Part shown: piece by piece, positions 14,946 through 22,987 of the stretch | Layout of the letters: every line of letters starts with the position of its first letter | Position numbering within the stretch: position 1 is the first letter of the stretch | DNA from: Palsa-504 sp003136255 | Lineage (GTDB): Bacteria; Actinomycetota; Actinomycetes; Streptosporangiales; Streptosporangiaceae | Assembly: GCA_003136255.1 (NCBI GenBank) | Contig: PLDT01000254.1 | Span: forward strand, 1 to 36,634 | Reading direction: 5' to 3' | DNA length: 36,634 nucleotides | The notes under the pieces: generated by a model | The model's input: only the letters and a program-made list of their open reading frames with translations | Databases searched by the model: none | What the model was told of the DNA's origin: nothing | Made by a program: the position numbers and the translations under genes

Positions 14946-15842
14946 TCAGCTGGTGACGTCGGCCGAGGTGAAGCGGGCCCAGGCGAAGGACCCGAACAGG
15001 ACCGCGTAGACGCCGAACGACAGCAGCCCCTTGAGCAGGGTGGACGTGTCGACCGGGGTGCGCAGGATGGAGTCGAAGGACAGCCACCAGTGTGTGGGCA
15101 GGTAGGGCCCAATGGCCGCGAGCTGCGGCACCTGGTCAGCCACCTCGCTGGTCACGACCAGGATCGCGATGGCGGCGATCGCGCCGATGGCGTGCTCGGT
15201 CAGGGTCGAGATGGCCAGCCCGATCGCGCCTAGCGCGGCCATCCCCGCGGCCACGTACAACGTGACGAACAGCACCCGGAGCAGCCCGTCGGCCAGCGGC
15301 ACGGTGGTGCCGGAGAGCAGCGTCACCGGCCCGACCGGGAACAGCGCGGCGCCGGCCGCGAGCGAGACTGCGGCCACGATGACCGTGGCGGCCAGCCCGA
15401 ACACCATGATCGCGGCGAACTTGACCGCGAGCAGCCGGGTCCGCCCGGCCGGGACCGCGAGCAGGTAGCGCAGCGTTCCGTAGCCGGCCTCGCCGGCCAC
15501 CGAGTCCCCGGCCACCACCGCCACCACCACCGGCAGAACCAGGATGAGCAGGGTCGACAGCGCGATGAAGGTCAGGAACACGCCGTTGCCGGCCAGCTGG
15601 TTGAAGAACGCCACCCCCGGGCCGTTGCCGCCCTGCGGATGCGGCGCCGCCACCCGCAACGCGATCCCGATGACCACCGGGAACACTACGGTCACGCCGA
15701 GCAGCAGCAGGTTGCGCCGGCGCCCGAAGACCAGCCGGAGCTCGGCGCCGAACAGCCGCAGCCAGGCCCGAGCCGGGTTACGGGCAGCGACGGGCGCGGC
15801 CGGAAGCGAGCCGGACAGCGCGGGGGCGTCAGCCGTCGACAT
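14946..15842 (-). CDS. ABC-2 type transporter permease
   Basis: A 298-residue membrane protein with about six helices: a first after the arginine-rich loop (VFGRRRNLLLLGVTVVFPVVIGIAL), then FLTFIALSTLLILVLPVVVAVVAGDSVAGEAGYGTLRYLLAVPAGRTRLLAVK, which is the typical ABC-2 segment with SVAGE, then four more helices. It pairs with the ATPase encoded just upstream (14-bp overlap with that gene's end). ABC-2 exporters move drugs, lipids or polysaccharides outwards; the substrate here is not evident. The last gene of the three-gene unit with the LolA-like protein. Confidence 0.9.
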   Translation of the reverse strand: MSTADAPALSGSLPAAPVAARNPARAWLRLFGAELRLVFGRRRNLLLLGVTVVFPVVIGIALRVAAPHPQGGNGPGVAFFNQLAGNGVFLTFIALSTLLILVLPVVVAVVAGDSVAGEAGYGTLRYLLAVPAGRTRLLAVKFAAIMVFGLAATVIVAAVSLAAGAALFPVGPVTLLSGTTVPLADGLLRVLFVTLYVAAGMAALGAIGLAISTLTEHAIGAIAAIAILVVTSEVADQVPQLAAIGPYLPTHWWLSFDSILRTPVDTSTLLKGLLSFGVYAVLFGSFAWARFTSADVTS

Positions 15843-16758
15843 CGAAACCCTCCCCGGTGAGCCCGACGAACAGGTCCTCGAGGCTGGGCGCGGCGACCCA
15901 GAAGCCGCGGACGCCGATCCCGGCGTGCACGAGCTCGGCGCAGACGCGTTCCGGCTCGGCGCCGCCCAGCAGGGCCGAGGCCTCGTCCGGGCCGGCCTGG
16001 GTGTCGGTGAGGCCCAAGGTGGCGAACACCTTGACCGCGCCGTCGGCGTCGGCGGTCTGCACGACGACCCGGGCGGCGCCGGTCCGGCGCAGCTCGGCCA
16101 GCGGGCCCTGGAACACCAGCCGGCCGGTGCGCATCACCCCGACGTGCGTGCAGACCTGCTCGACCTCGGCCAGCAGGTGGGAGGAGACGAACACCGTGGT
16201 GCCGTCGGCGGCGATCTGGCGGACCAGCGCGCGCACCTCCCGGGTCCCCTGCGGGTCGAGCCCGTTGGTCGGCTCGTCCAAGATGATGAGGTCCCGGGGC
16301 CGCAGCAGGCTGGCCGCGATGGCCAGACGCTGCTTCATGCCGAGCGAGTAGTGCCGGTACCGCTTGCGAGCCGCGCTCAGCAGGCCCACCCGCTCCAGCG
16401 CCTGGCCGATCCGGTCCGGCATGGTGCGCGGGTCGGCGGTCCGGTCCGCGGCGTCGTACCGGGCCAGGTTGTCCCGGCCGGACAGGAACGGGTAGAAGGC
16501 CGGCCCTTCGACCAGCGAGCCGACCCGGTGCAGCACCCGGTTGACGCCGCCCGGCACCGGCACGCCAAGCAGCTCGGCCTGGCCGCTGGTCGGGAAGGCC
16601 AGGCCGAGCAGCAGCCTGATCGTGGTGGTCTTGCCGGACCCGTTCGGGCCGAGGAAGCCGTACACCGCGCCGTCGGGAACCGCGAGGTCGATGTGGTCGA
16701 CGGCCAGCTGGCCGCCGCGGAAGCGCTTGGTCAGCCCGGTGGAAGAGATCGCGGTCAA
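15829..16758 (-). CDS. ABC transporter ATP-binding protein (ABC-2/drug-resistance type)
   Basis: A 309-residue ATPase with Walker A GPNGSGKTT (near residue 37), Q-loop region VGSLVEGPAFYPFLSGRDNL, signature YSLGMKQRL (near 140), Walker B LIILDEPTNGLDPQG and the switch His in FVSSHLL. The ~80-residue C-terminal domain (VVVQTADADG...) is usual for CcmA/NatA-like ATPases partnered with ABC-2 permeases. The TTG start at 16758 overlaps the stop of the LolA-like gene (TTGA), and its end overlaps the permease start by 14 bp, so all three are translationally coupled. Confidence 0.93.
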   Translation of the reverse strand: MTAISSTGLTKRFRGGQLAVDHIDLAVPDGAVYGFLGPNGSGKTTTIRLLLGLAFPTSGQAELLGVPVPGGVNRVLHRVGSLVEGPAFYPFLSGRDNLARYDAADRTADPRTMPDRIGQALERVGLLSAARKRYRHYSLGMKQRLAIAASLLRPRDLIILDEPTNGLDPQGTREVRALVRQIAADGTTVFVSSHLLAEVEQVCTHVGVMRTGRLVFQGPLAELRRTGAARVVVQTADADGAVKVFATLGLTDTQAGPDEASALLGGAEPERVCAELVHAGIGVRGFWVAAPSLEDLFVGLTGEGFDVDG

Positions 16759-17891
16759 GGTGCCTGCGTCGACGAGGAGCCGGCCGGGGCCTGGCCGGCC
16801 GCGGCGTACAGCACGCTGGGCTGCACCGCTCCGACGAACGTGCGGCCGCCGGCGGTGATCAGCACCGAGACCAGGCTGGTCCGCAGCAGCCGACCGCTGC
16901 CCCAGGCGCCGCTGACCGGCGTGGCCGAGAGCAGCAGAGCGTTCAGCACCGCTGCGCTGTCACTGGAGCCGCCGCTGCCCGGGGCCGGCCCGCTGCCGCT
17001 CGGGGCGGTCAGCCCGGCCGAGGGCAGGTCGAGCACGGTCAGCCAGCCCGATCCGATGGTGCTGACGTCGCCCTGCATCCGGTCCGAGCCGGACGGCGCG
17101 CTCAGGTTCACGCGGGTGACCGTGGCCCCGGGCGGCGGGGTGAAGGTCAGGTCGGCGGGTGCCGGGGTGACGAACTGGATGGAGGTGTAGCCCACACCGA
17201 ACGCGGGGCTGCTCGCGCCGCGGGTGTAGACCTGCAGGCGCAGCGGCACGCCGTTCTTGCCGTCGATGGCGATCTGGACCTGCCCGACCAGCGACCGGGA
17301 GTCCTTGGGTGCCAGGACCAGCTCGTAGGCGGGCTGGCCGGCCACCGTGACGTTGCTGTCCACGCTCACCGTGGTGGTCGGGCCCACCGCGGCCAGCACC
17401 TGCTGGGCCGCCTGCTGCGGGGTGAGCGGGGCGGTGGTGGGCGCGGCCTGCGGGGCCTTGGCCTCAGCGGGCAGCGAGTACTCGGTGACCGCGTTCGCCG
17501 TGCTCTCCCACTGCCAGGCCGTGTTGCCGTCCGCGATCACGTCGGTCTCGCTCAGCGGCTCGGGCACGGCCAGCCGGAAGTGCCGCGGGCCGGAGTACCA
17601 GACCCGGACCGTGTGCGACCCGGTGAGCAGCGAGGCGATCGAGGTCGGGTTCGCCGTGCCGGGCAGGCTCGGCAGGCCGAGCGAGGTGGTCTCCACCACG
17701 GTCCCGGTCAGCGGCGGGGTGACCGAGTCCGCGACCTGGGCCAGCAGCTGGGCCGGGGTCCTGGACGGCAGCCCGGGCGAGGCCTGGGCGACGGAGATCA
17801 GCGACCCGGCCATCACCGCGCTGGTGACGACGAGCGCGCCGACCGGGATCGCCCACCTGATCCGCCGGGACAGCTTCGGAACTCTAGCCAT
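16755..17891 (-). CDS. Exported LolA/RseB-like protein next to an ABC exporter
   Basis: A 378-residue protein with a basic start and one hydrophobic segment (WAIPVGALVVTSAVMAGSLISVAQA) ending in an AQA-S site that looks like a signal peptide. The mature part has the open-barrel pattern of LolA/LppX/RseB-like proteins: GTVVETTSLGL, HTVRVWYSGPRHFRLAVP, DVIADGNTAWQWES, AYELVLAPKDSRSLVGQVQIAIDG, GVPLRLQVYTRG, FTPPPGATVTRVN. Such proteins bind lipid or sense envelope state. A Ser/Gly/Pro-rich linker near 290-305 precedes a small C-terminal block. A GAGGTG ribosome site precedes ATG 17891. The operon with an ABC-2 ATPase and permease is common in actinomycetes and suggests that it works with the exporter, for example in handling a lipid or sensing export. 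No Cys lipobox was seen. Confidence 0.75.
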   Translation of the reverse strand: MARVPKLSRRIRWAIPVGALVVTSAVMAGSLISVAQASPGLPSRTPAQLLAQVADSVTPPLTGTVVETTSLGLPSLPGTANPTSIASLLTGSHTVRVWYSGPRHFRLAVPEPLSETDVIADGNTAWQWESTANAVTEYSLPAEAKAPQAAPTTAPLTPQQAAQQVLAAVGPTTTVSVDSNVTVAGQPAYELVLAPKDSRSLVGQVQIAIDGKNGVPLRLQVYTRGASSPAFGVGYTSIQFVTPAPADLTFTPPPGATVTRVNLSAPSGSDRMQGDVSTIGSGWLTVLDLPSAGLTAPSGSGPAPGSGGSSDSAAVLNALLLSATPVSGAWGSGRLLRTSLVSVLITAGGRTFVGAVQPSVLYAAAGQAPAGSSSTQAP

Positions 17892-17988
17892 AACACCTCA
17901 CCCGCTAGCGTAGCGCGCATCTTCCGCTCTACCATGCCGTCGGCAACGACGTAGGTGAGACCCATTACTCCTGGATCAGACCGGGGCC

Positions 17989-18862
17989 CTACCAGTGGCC
18001 CCACGGGAGCAGGGCGGTGGCCGCGACCGCGGCGAACAGCAGGGTCAGGTACGCGATGGACAGGTGGAACAGCCGCATCGGGGCCGGCGAGGCGGGGGCT
18101 TCGGCGCCGCTTGGGGTTGCGCTTTCCGCGGCCTGAACGGCCCGGATGCGGGTGTCCAGCCCGTGCGCCTCGACCAGGAACCAGGCTCCCAGCGCGGCGG
18201 CCGCGGCGCCGTAGATCCAGCCGGCGAACGGGACCAGGGCCAAGGTGGCCGCGACCATGGCGTAGGAGTACCACAAGATCTTGCGGGCGACCGCGGCGGG
18301 CGACGCCACCACNNCCGGTGACCGCGGCCCAGCCGACCAGCACCGGGAAGCAGCCCGCGGCGCCGCCGATCACGATGTTGGCCGGGCTGCGCCGCTTGAG
18401 CAGCAGCGTGTACACGAAGATGTAGAACAAGATGGCCGTGTCGGCCAGCGAGGCCGCCAGCCAGTTGGCCATCAGGCCGAGCAGGAGGGTGGCGCCCGCC
18501 CCCAGGAGGATGCCCCAGGCCAGGGCCTCCCAGGGCTTGATGGTGCCCTTGCCGTTCACGACCAGGGGGCGGCGCGAGGTGCGCTTCATCAGCGCGTCGA
18601 TGTCCCGGTCGATGTAGCAGTTGATCGTGTTCGCACTGCCCGCGGCGAGAGTGCCGCCGATCAGCGTGACCAGGACGAGCTTGAGCGAGGGCAGCCCGCG
18701 CTGGGCCAGCAGCATGGCCGGGACCGTGGTGACCAGGAGCAGTTCGATGATCCGCGGCTTGGTCAGCGCGACCAGCGCGCGCGCCACCGTACCCGCGGTA
18801 CGGCGGCCACGAGGCGGGGTCCCGCGCTGGTCGAGCTGGGGAAGTGCGGCAGCAGAGGTCAC
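17989..18862 (-). CDS. ctaB: Protoheme IX farnesyltransferase (heme O synthase), with hidden gap
   Basis: A UbiA-family membrane enzyme that adds farnesyl to heme b, giving heme O for the oxidase. The N-terminal half has LVALTKPRIIELLLVTTVPAML, the first Asp-rich motif NCYIDRDIDALMKRTSRRPL (near residue 80), LLLKRRSPANIVIGGAAGC and PVLVGWAAVT. Then an NN (18313-18314) follows, and the protein resumes in another frame at VVASPAAVARKILWYSYAMV. Family members have about 43 residues between these points, including the WTPPH-FW and YxxDY/VPMLPV segments, so roughly 130 bp are missing and the second Asp-rich motif is not visible. The GTG start overlaps the upstream stop (GTGA). It is last in the oxidase operon. 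The gene itself is probably intact in the organism. Confidence 0.92.
18313..18314. other. NN marking a larger assembly gap inside ctaB
   Basis: Only two N are written, yet the protein family predicts about 130 bp at this point and the frame differs on the two sides. The true sequence is missing, not mutated. Confidence 0.85.
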
Positions 18863-19278
18863 TCCGCGTCCTCGGTCTCGGTCGCCGGGCCTGGAGTCTC
18901 GGCGGCCGGTGTCTCGGCAACGCGGGTCTCGGCGGCCGGTGTCTCAGGCGCTGGGGTCTCGGCCGCTGGGGTCTCAGCAGCGGGGTCCGGCTCGGCCGTT
19001 GCGCCCGTGACGATCCCGGCCGTTCCGGCCGCGGCGGGCCTGACCTGCGCCGCCTCGAGGGCGGCCTGGGCCCGGGCGTCGTGAGCGACCGCTGCCTTCC
19101 CGGGCACCGCCGTGTAGGACACCGACCGCTGCAGCCACGGGGCACTATGCCCGGGAACGGACTCCGGCTTGGTGTACAGGACGTACAGCGCGCCCGCGAC
19201 CACGATGAACAGGATCATCGGGAAGGCGAAGGTCAGTATCGATCCGCCGAAGGTCCACGCGCTGACGTTGGAATCCAC
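18859..19278 (-). CDS. Small one-helix membrane protein of the oxidase operon with Glu-Thr-Pro repeat tail
   Basis: A 139-residue protein with a GTG start. Residues ~12-34 form one membrane helix (ILTFAFPMILFIVVAGALYVLY), followed by a short conserved-looking stretch (TKPESVPGHSAPWL) and a low-complexity C-terminus with about seven ETP-type units (AAETPAAETPAPETP). The end overlaps the ctaB start. Its place between subunit III and ctaB suggests an accessory or small structural subunit of the oxidase, comparable in position to small subunit-IV proteins. I do not recognise a named family. The repeat tail is likely disordered and may vary between strains. Confidence 0.8.
   Translation of the reverse strand: MDSNVSAWTFGGSILTFAFPMILFIVVAGALYVLYTKPESVPGHSAPWLQRSVSYTAVPGKAAVAHDARAQAALEAAQVRPAAAGTAGIVTGATAEPDPAAETPAAETPAPETPAAETRVAETPAAETPGPATETEDAE
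18880..18985 (-). repeat. Degenerate tandem repeat coding for Glu-Thr-Pro units
   Basis: GC-rich units such as GTCTCGGC and GCGGCCGGT recur about seven times on the plus strand and code on the minus strand for (A)AETPA-type repeats in the small oxidase-operon membrane protein. Confidence 0.75.
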
Positions 19279-19313
19279 TCCAGGTCCCTCTCCCTCTTCG
19301 CTTCGGGACGTTA

Positions 19314-19976
19314 CTACAGAGCGTAGAACAGGAACCAGAACAGCAGGGCCATCAGGGCCATGTAGTTCCAGGTGGTGGAAAAGGCGCTGAGCGAGGCCTG
19401 GAACCGCTGCACGGCGTGGGTCTCAGTGTATGTGGGGGGCTGTTCCACGAACGACAGGGCCGGGATGAACCGTGACCTGGCCAGCAGGATCTCCAGCCAG
19501 AGCAGCACGGCCAGCTGGATCACGAGGAAGACCGGGTAGAAGCCGGTGAAGACGCTGGCGTAGCCCGAGCTGCCCGGTGCGAAGGGCAGGTCTACGAGCT
19601 GGTAAATCTGGAACGCCACGGCCGCCAGCCCCAGGCCCAGGGCCAGCAGCCCGGTGATCTGCCAGGTACTCTTGCCCCCGGCCTTGATCCGCTGCAGGCC
19701 GAAGTAGTGCACGCCAGCCGACACCTCGGCCAGGAGCATGATCGTGGTGCCGATCCACAGCGACGGGCGGACGAAGCCGGGCCCCTGCCACAGGCCCGAG
19801 GAGTTCAGGGACCGCAGGTAGAAGTAGGCGAACAGGAACGCGCCGAACAGGAACGTCAGCCCGCCGATGGCCAGCCGCGAGCCGGTCCAGGTCGCGTTCA
19901 GCGCGGACTCGTGGTAGAAGCCCTCGTCCTCTGCCGCGGCCGCGGCTTCGGAGGGTGTGGAGGTCAGGTCCGTCAT
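19314..19976 (-). CDS. ctaE: Heme-copper oxidase subunit III
   Basis: A 220-residue subunit III with about five to six helices: LAIGGLTFLFGAFLFAYFYLRSL, LWIGTTIMLLAEVSAGVHYFGLQRIKAG, ITGLLALGLGLAAVAFQIYQLVDLPF, GFYPVFLVIQLAVLLWLEILLARS, and a last helix STTWNYMALMALLFWFLFYAL. The YFYLRS and HYFG-type positions fit subunit III, which stabilises subunit I and proton uptake in A-type oxidases. The ribosome site (GGGGAGG) is good. The start lies 2 bp after the subunit I stop. It is shorter and more divergent than typical actinobacterial CtaE, matching the unusual subunit I. Confidence 0.85.
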   Translation of the reverse strand: MTDLTSTPSEAAAAAEDEGFYHESALNATWTGSRLAIGGLTFLFGAFLFAYFYLRSLNSSGLWQGPGFVRPSLWIGTTIMLLAEVSAGVHYFGLQRIKAGGKSTWQITGLLALGLGLAAVAFQIYQLVDLPFAPGSSGYASVFTGFYPVFLVIQLAVLLWLEILLARSRFIPALSFVEQPPTYTETHAVQRFQASLSAFSTTWNYMALMALLFWFLFYAL

Positions 19977-19978
19977 CG

Positions 19979-21964
19979 TTATGCCTCCCCTGTACTGGCT
20001 GGCACTGCGCCGGCCGGCGCGTAGGCGGAGCCGATCACGCCGGGCGGCGGGTTCAGGTCGGCCACCGGCAGCGCGTCCTTGACCCCGTAGTCATAGGGAC
20101 TGGACAGGATCACCGGCACCCGCTTGAAGTTCTCCGGCGGCGGCGGAGTCGACAGCTGCCACTCCAGGCTGCGCGACCGCCACGGGTTTCCGACCTCGGG
20201 TGTCCGCCAGAACAGCATGGACATGACGAAGTTGAACAGGAAGATCAGGATCGAAACACCCAGCAAGAACGAGGAGATCGAGACCCAGTCGTTGAGCGTC
20301 TCCAGGTTGCGGGCGTACTCGAACACCCGGCGCGGCATGCCCATCACGCCGAGCGCGAACAGGGGCAGGAAGGTGCTGTTGAAGAAGATGAACATGGTCC
20401 AGAAGTGGATCTTGCCCAGCGTCTCGTTCAGCTTGATCCCGGTCATCTTCGGCAGCCAGTAGTAGATGCCGGAGAAGAACGCGAAGATCAGCCCGCCCAT
20501 GATCGTGTAGTGGAAGTGGGCCATGACGAAGAACGAGCCGTGCTCGGTTGTGTCGGCGGGCACGTCTGACAGGAACACGCCGCTGATGCCGCCGATCAGG
20601 AAGTTAAAATAGAAGGCCAGGGCGAACAGCATCGGGATGGAGAACCGGATCCTGGCTTTCCAGAAGGTGCCCATGCCGACCAGGTAGATGAACCCGGTCG
20701 GGATCGAGATCAGCTCGGTGGTGAGCATGAACAGCGGCCGCATGTCCGGGTTGATCCCGCTGTCGAACAGGTGGTGCTGCCAGACGAAGAAGGACAAGAT
20801 GCCGACGCCGAGCATGCCGGCCGCCGCGATCTTGTAGCCGAACAGCGGTTTTCGGCAGAACACCGAGACCACCTCGGAGATGACGCCGAACCCCGGCAGG
20901 GCCAGGATGTATACCTCCGGATGGCCGAAGAACCAGAACAGGTTCTCGTACAGGTAGCTGCTGCCGCCGAGCTGGTTGGTGAAGAACGCGGTCTGGAAGG
21001 TCCGGTCGCTCAGGCCCATATAGCACGCCCCGACCAGCACCGGGACCGCCAGCACCTGCAGGAACGCCACGGTGAACATGGACCAGACGAACATCGGGAG
21101 CCTGCTCCAGCGCATCCCGGGGGCCCGGTAGTTGATGATCGTGACGATCATGTTGAAGCCGGCCAGGATCATCGAGATGCCCATCAGGCCGAACGCGAAG
21201 TAGTAGGCGTCCATGCCCGAGGTGGCCTGGGTGGCCAGCGGCTCGTACCCGGTCCAGCCGGTGGGGAACCCGCCGAACAAGATGGCGGACAGCAGGATGA
21301 CGTAGGAGGCCGGGGTCAGCCAGAAGCCGAGCGCCTCGAGCCGGGGGAACGCGACCCGCTTGGACCCGATCAGCAGCGGGCCGAAGTACTGGCCGAACGG
21401 CCCGAGGATGACCGAGGACATCATCATCATCATCATCGTGCCGTGCTCGCCGACCACCTCAAGGTACTGCTCGGGGCCGATGAGGTGGTACGACGGCGAG
21501 AGCAGCTCGCTCCGGATGGCCATGGCGAACAGGCCGCCGGTCAGGAAGTAGGCGATCATGCCGTACAGGTACTGGATGCCCACGACCTTGTGGTCCAGCG
21601 TGTACCGGAAGTACTTGCCCAGGCCGGGATCCTCCTTGCCGACCAGCCTGCGCTCCTCGGGCAGCGGCCGGCCGAGCATGAGCCCGAACAGGTCGTTGAA
21701 CACCCCCAGGCCGGCCAGCCAGCCGAGCACGGCGAAGGCGTAGCCGAGCACGATGGCCACGTCGTTGGCGTCGGCCAGCGAACTGCGAGCGTAGTCCCCG
21801 CCCAGGAAGTTGCCGAGCCAGTGACCGAGGAAGTAGCCGATCACGGCCCCGATCAGGCCGGCCGGGATGCCCGGGCGCAGCCACCAGGGCCGCACGGCCG
21901 CTCCCGCGGGCTCGGGACCGCGGCCCGTGGGGTCGGCTCGCTCCGGCTGGGTCTCGATGGCCAT
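19979..21964 (-). CDS. ctaD: Heme-copper oxidase subunit I, unusual: N-terminal extension and no canonical D/K-channel entry residues
   Basis: A 661-residue catalytic subunit that reduces oxygen to water. The N-terminal ~110 residues add two helices (PAGLIGAVIGYFLGHWLGNF and NDVAIVLGYAFAVLGWLAG) before the usual fold. Metal ligands are all present: the heme a His in GEHGTMM, His348 and Tyr352 in FGHPEVY (Glu350 also kept), His397-His398 in WQHHLF, and two His in AHFHY. Two proton-channel positions differ. The usual IGAPDMAFPR is IGSKRVAFPR, so the D-channel Asp is Arg203. The usual PTGIK is PTGFI, so the K-channel Lys is Ile426. A Glu417 lies in the same helix one to two turns away. Asn-to-Gln (FGQY) and Asn-to-Glu (PRLE) changes also occur. 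All of this is read from a gapless comparison with well-known A-type sequences from memory. An AGAGGTG ribosome site precedes the ATG. Confidence 0.95.
   Translation of the reverse strand: MAIETQPERADPTGRGPEPAGAAVRPWWLRPGIPAGLIGAVIGYFLGHWLGNFLGGDYARSSLADANDVAIVLGYAFAVLGWLAGLGVFNDLFGLMLGRPLPEERRLVGKEDPGLGKYFRYTLDHKVVGIQYLYGMIAYFLTGGLFAMAIRSELLSPSYHLIGPEQYLEVVGEHGTMMMMMMSSVILGPFGQYFGPLLIGSKRVAFPRLEALGFWLTPASYVILLSAILFGGFPTGWTGYEPLATQATSGMDAYYFAFGLMGISMILAGFNMIVTIINYRAPGMRWSRLPMFVWSMFTVAFLQVLAVPVLVGACYMGLSDRTFQTAFFTNQLGGSSYLYENLFWFFGHPEVYILALPGFGVISEVVSVFCRKPLFGYKIAAAGMLGVGILSFFVWQHHLFDSGINPDMRPLFMLTTELISIPTGFIYLVGMGTFWKARIRFSIPMLFALAFYFNFLIGGISGVFLSDVPADTTEHGSFFVMAHFHYTIMGGLIFAFFSGIYYWLPKMTGIKLNETLGKIHFWTMFIFFNSTFLPLFALGVMGMPRRVFEYARNLETLNDWVSISSFLLGVSILIFLFNFVMSMLFWRTPEVGNPWRSRSLEWQLSTPPPPENFKRVPVILSSPYDYGVKDALPVADLNPPPGVIGSAYAPAGAVPASTGEA
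21419..21436 (-). repeat. (ATG)6 triplet run coding for six Met in subunit I
   Basis: Six perfect CAT triplets on the plus strand code for six consecutive Met just after the heme a ligand (GEHGT). The segment length matches other actinobacterial CtaD proteins, so no codon gain or loss is evident, but the run is prone to slippage. Confidence 0.9.
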
Positions 21965-22006
21965 CCCGTCACCTCTTTACCGATGTCGTGGCGGAGTTGA
22001 CGTGCG

Positions 22007-22987
22007 TCACGGCGTCACCGGGTTGCCAGGGCCGTAGTAGGAGCCCGCGGCACCGGTGATGCCGTCGATCGTGACGATGTTCTTGCCGAGCTGGGGAATC
22101 ACGGTGGGGTCGTAGGTCAGCGCGTACGCGGGCAGGGCGGCGAGCACTCCGTCCGACTGTTCCTTGGCCTGCACGCCGCTCGCCCAGGACTGGAACGCCG
22201 TCGGGGAGACGACCTGGCCGTAGTTGTACATGGCGCCGTGCCAGATGCCGCACAGCTCGCTGCAGCGGACGGTGAAGCCGCCGAGCGCCTTCGCCGTCGT
22301 GTAGGCCACGTTGTCCACGCCCGGGTTGGCGTCCGCCTTGACCCCGAGCTGGTAGGCCCAGAAGCTGTGGATCACGTCCAGCGAGGTCACGTGGAAGGCC
22401 ACCGGGGTGTTCACCGGCAGGTAGAGCTCGGAGCTCTCCATCCCGCCGAACTGCGGATAGCGGTACGTCCAGACCCACTGCTGGCCGATCACCTGGACGT
22501 CGAGCACGTCGTTGGTCCCCGGCGACCAGCTGGTCGTCTGCTTGCCGGCCAGCGTCCAGATGGGCGACGGGCCCTCCCCCGCGCCCGCCCCGGCCGGGCC
22601 GACCAGCTCGATCGTGCCGAACACGGCCAGGAAGAGCACGATCGCCGAGGTGCCGATGATCCAGGTGGCTTGGACCTTGATGTTGCCGTAGATCGGCTCG
22701 CCGTCGCTGTCGTCGCCCGGCTTGGCCCGGAAGACCACGATCGCATAGATGAAGTAGAGGATCACGCCGATGAACACCGGCGCCCCGGTCACGGCCAGCA
22801 CCCCGATGTCGAACTGCTGGTGCCGGGCCGAGCTGGACATGTCACCCGGCGGCAGGTGCGGCTTCCAGACGAACCAGATGACCAGGTCCGCGGCCAGGGC
22901 CAGGACGAACCAGATCGCGAGCAAGCGCCAGGCGTGCCGCGCGTCGGACCGGGCGCCGGGGGCCGCTGGGGTTTCGGTCGTCGCCAT
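22007..22987 (-). CDS. ctaC: Heme-copper oxidase subunit II with CuA site
   Basis: A 326-residue subunit II that receives electrons from cytochrome c. It has an N-terminal helix (RLLAIWFVLALAADLVIWFVW), a second helix (VTGAPVFIGVILYFIYAIVVF), then a third hydrophobic stretch (TWIIGTSAIVLFLAVFGTIEL) not usual in simple subunit II proteins, then the cupredoxin domain: VQVIGQQWVWTYRYPQFG, VTSLDVIHSFWAYQLG and CuA ligands Cys242, Cys246, His250, Met253 in CSELCGIWHGAM. No fused heme c motif (CxxCH) is present. The start ATG shares one base with the upstream stop (TGATG). The C-terminal ~60 residues (QSWASGVQAKEQSDGV...) look like a usual tail plus an extension. CuA makes this a cytochrome c rather than quinol oxidase. 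Confidence 0.95.
   Translation of the reverse strand: MATTETPAAPGARSDARHAWRLLAIWFVLALAADLVIWFVWKPHLPPGDMSSSARHQQFDIGVLAVTGAPVFIGVILYFIYAIVVFRAKPGDDSDGEPIYGNIKVQATWIIGTSAIVLFLAVFGTIELVGPAGAGAGEGPSPIWTLAGKQTTSWSPGTNDVLDVQVIGQQWVWTYRYPQFGGMESSELYLPVNTPVAFHVTSLDVIHSFWAYQLGVKADANPGVDNVAYTTAKALGGFTVRCSELCGIWHGAMYNYGQVVSPTAFQSWASGVQAKEQSDGVLAALPAYALTYDPTVIPQLGKNIVTIDGITGAAGSYYGPGNPVTP

Noticed and set aside
15544..17190. Plus-strand open frame of 548 codons opposite the ABC exporter genes
   Set aside because: Antisense shadow of three clear genes; no domain signature.
19979..21964. Nitric oxide reductase instead of oxygen reductase
   Set aside because: All three CuB His and the cross-linked Tyr position of oxygen reductases are present, along with a CuA subunit II.
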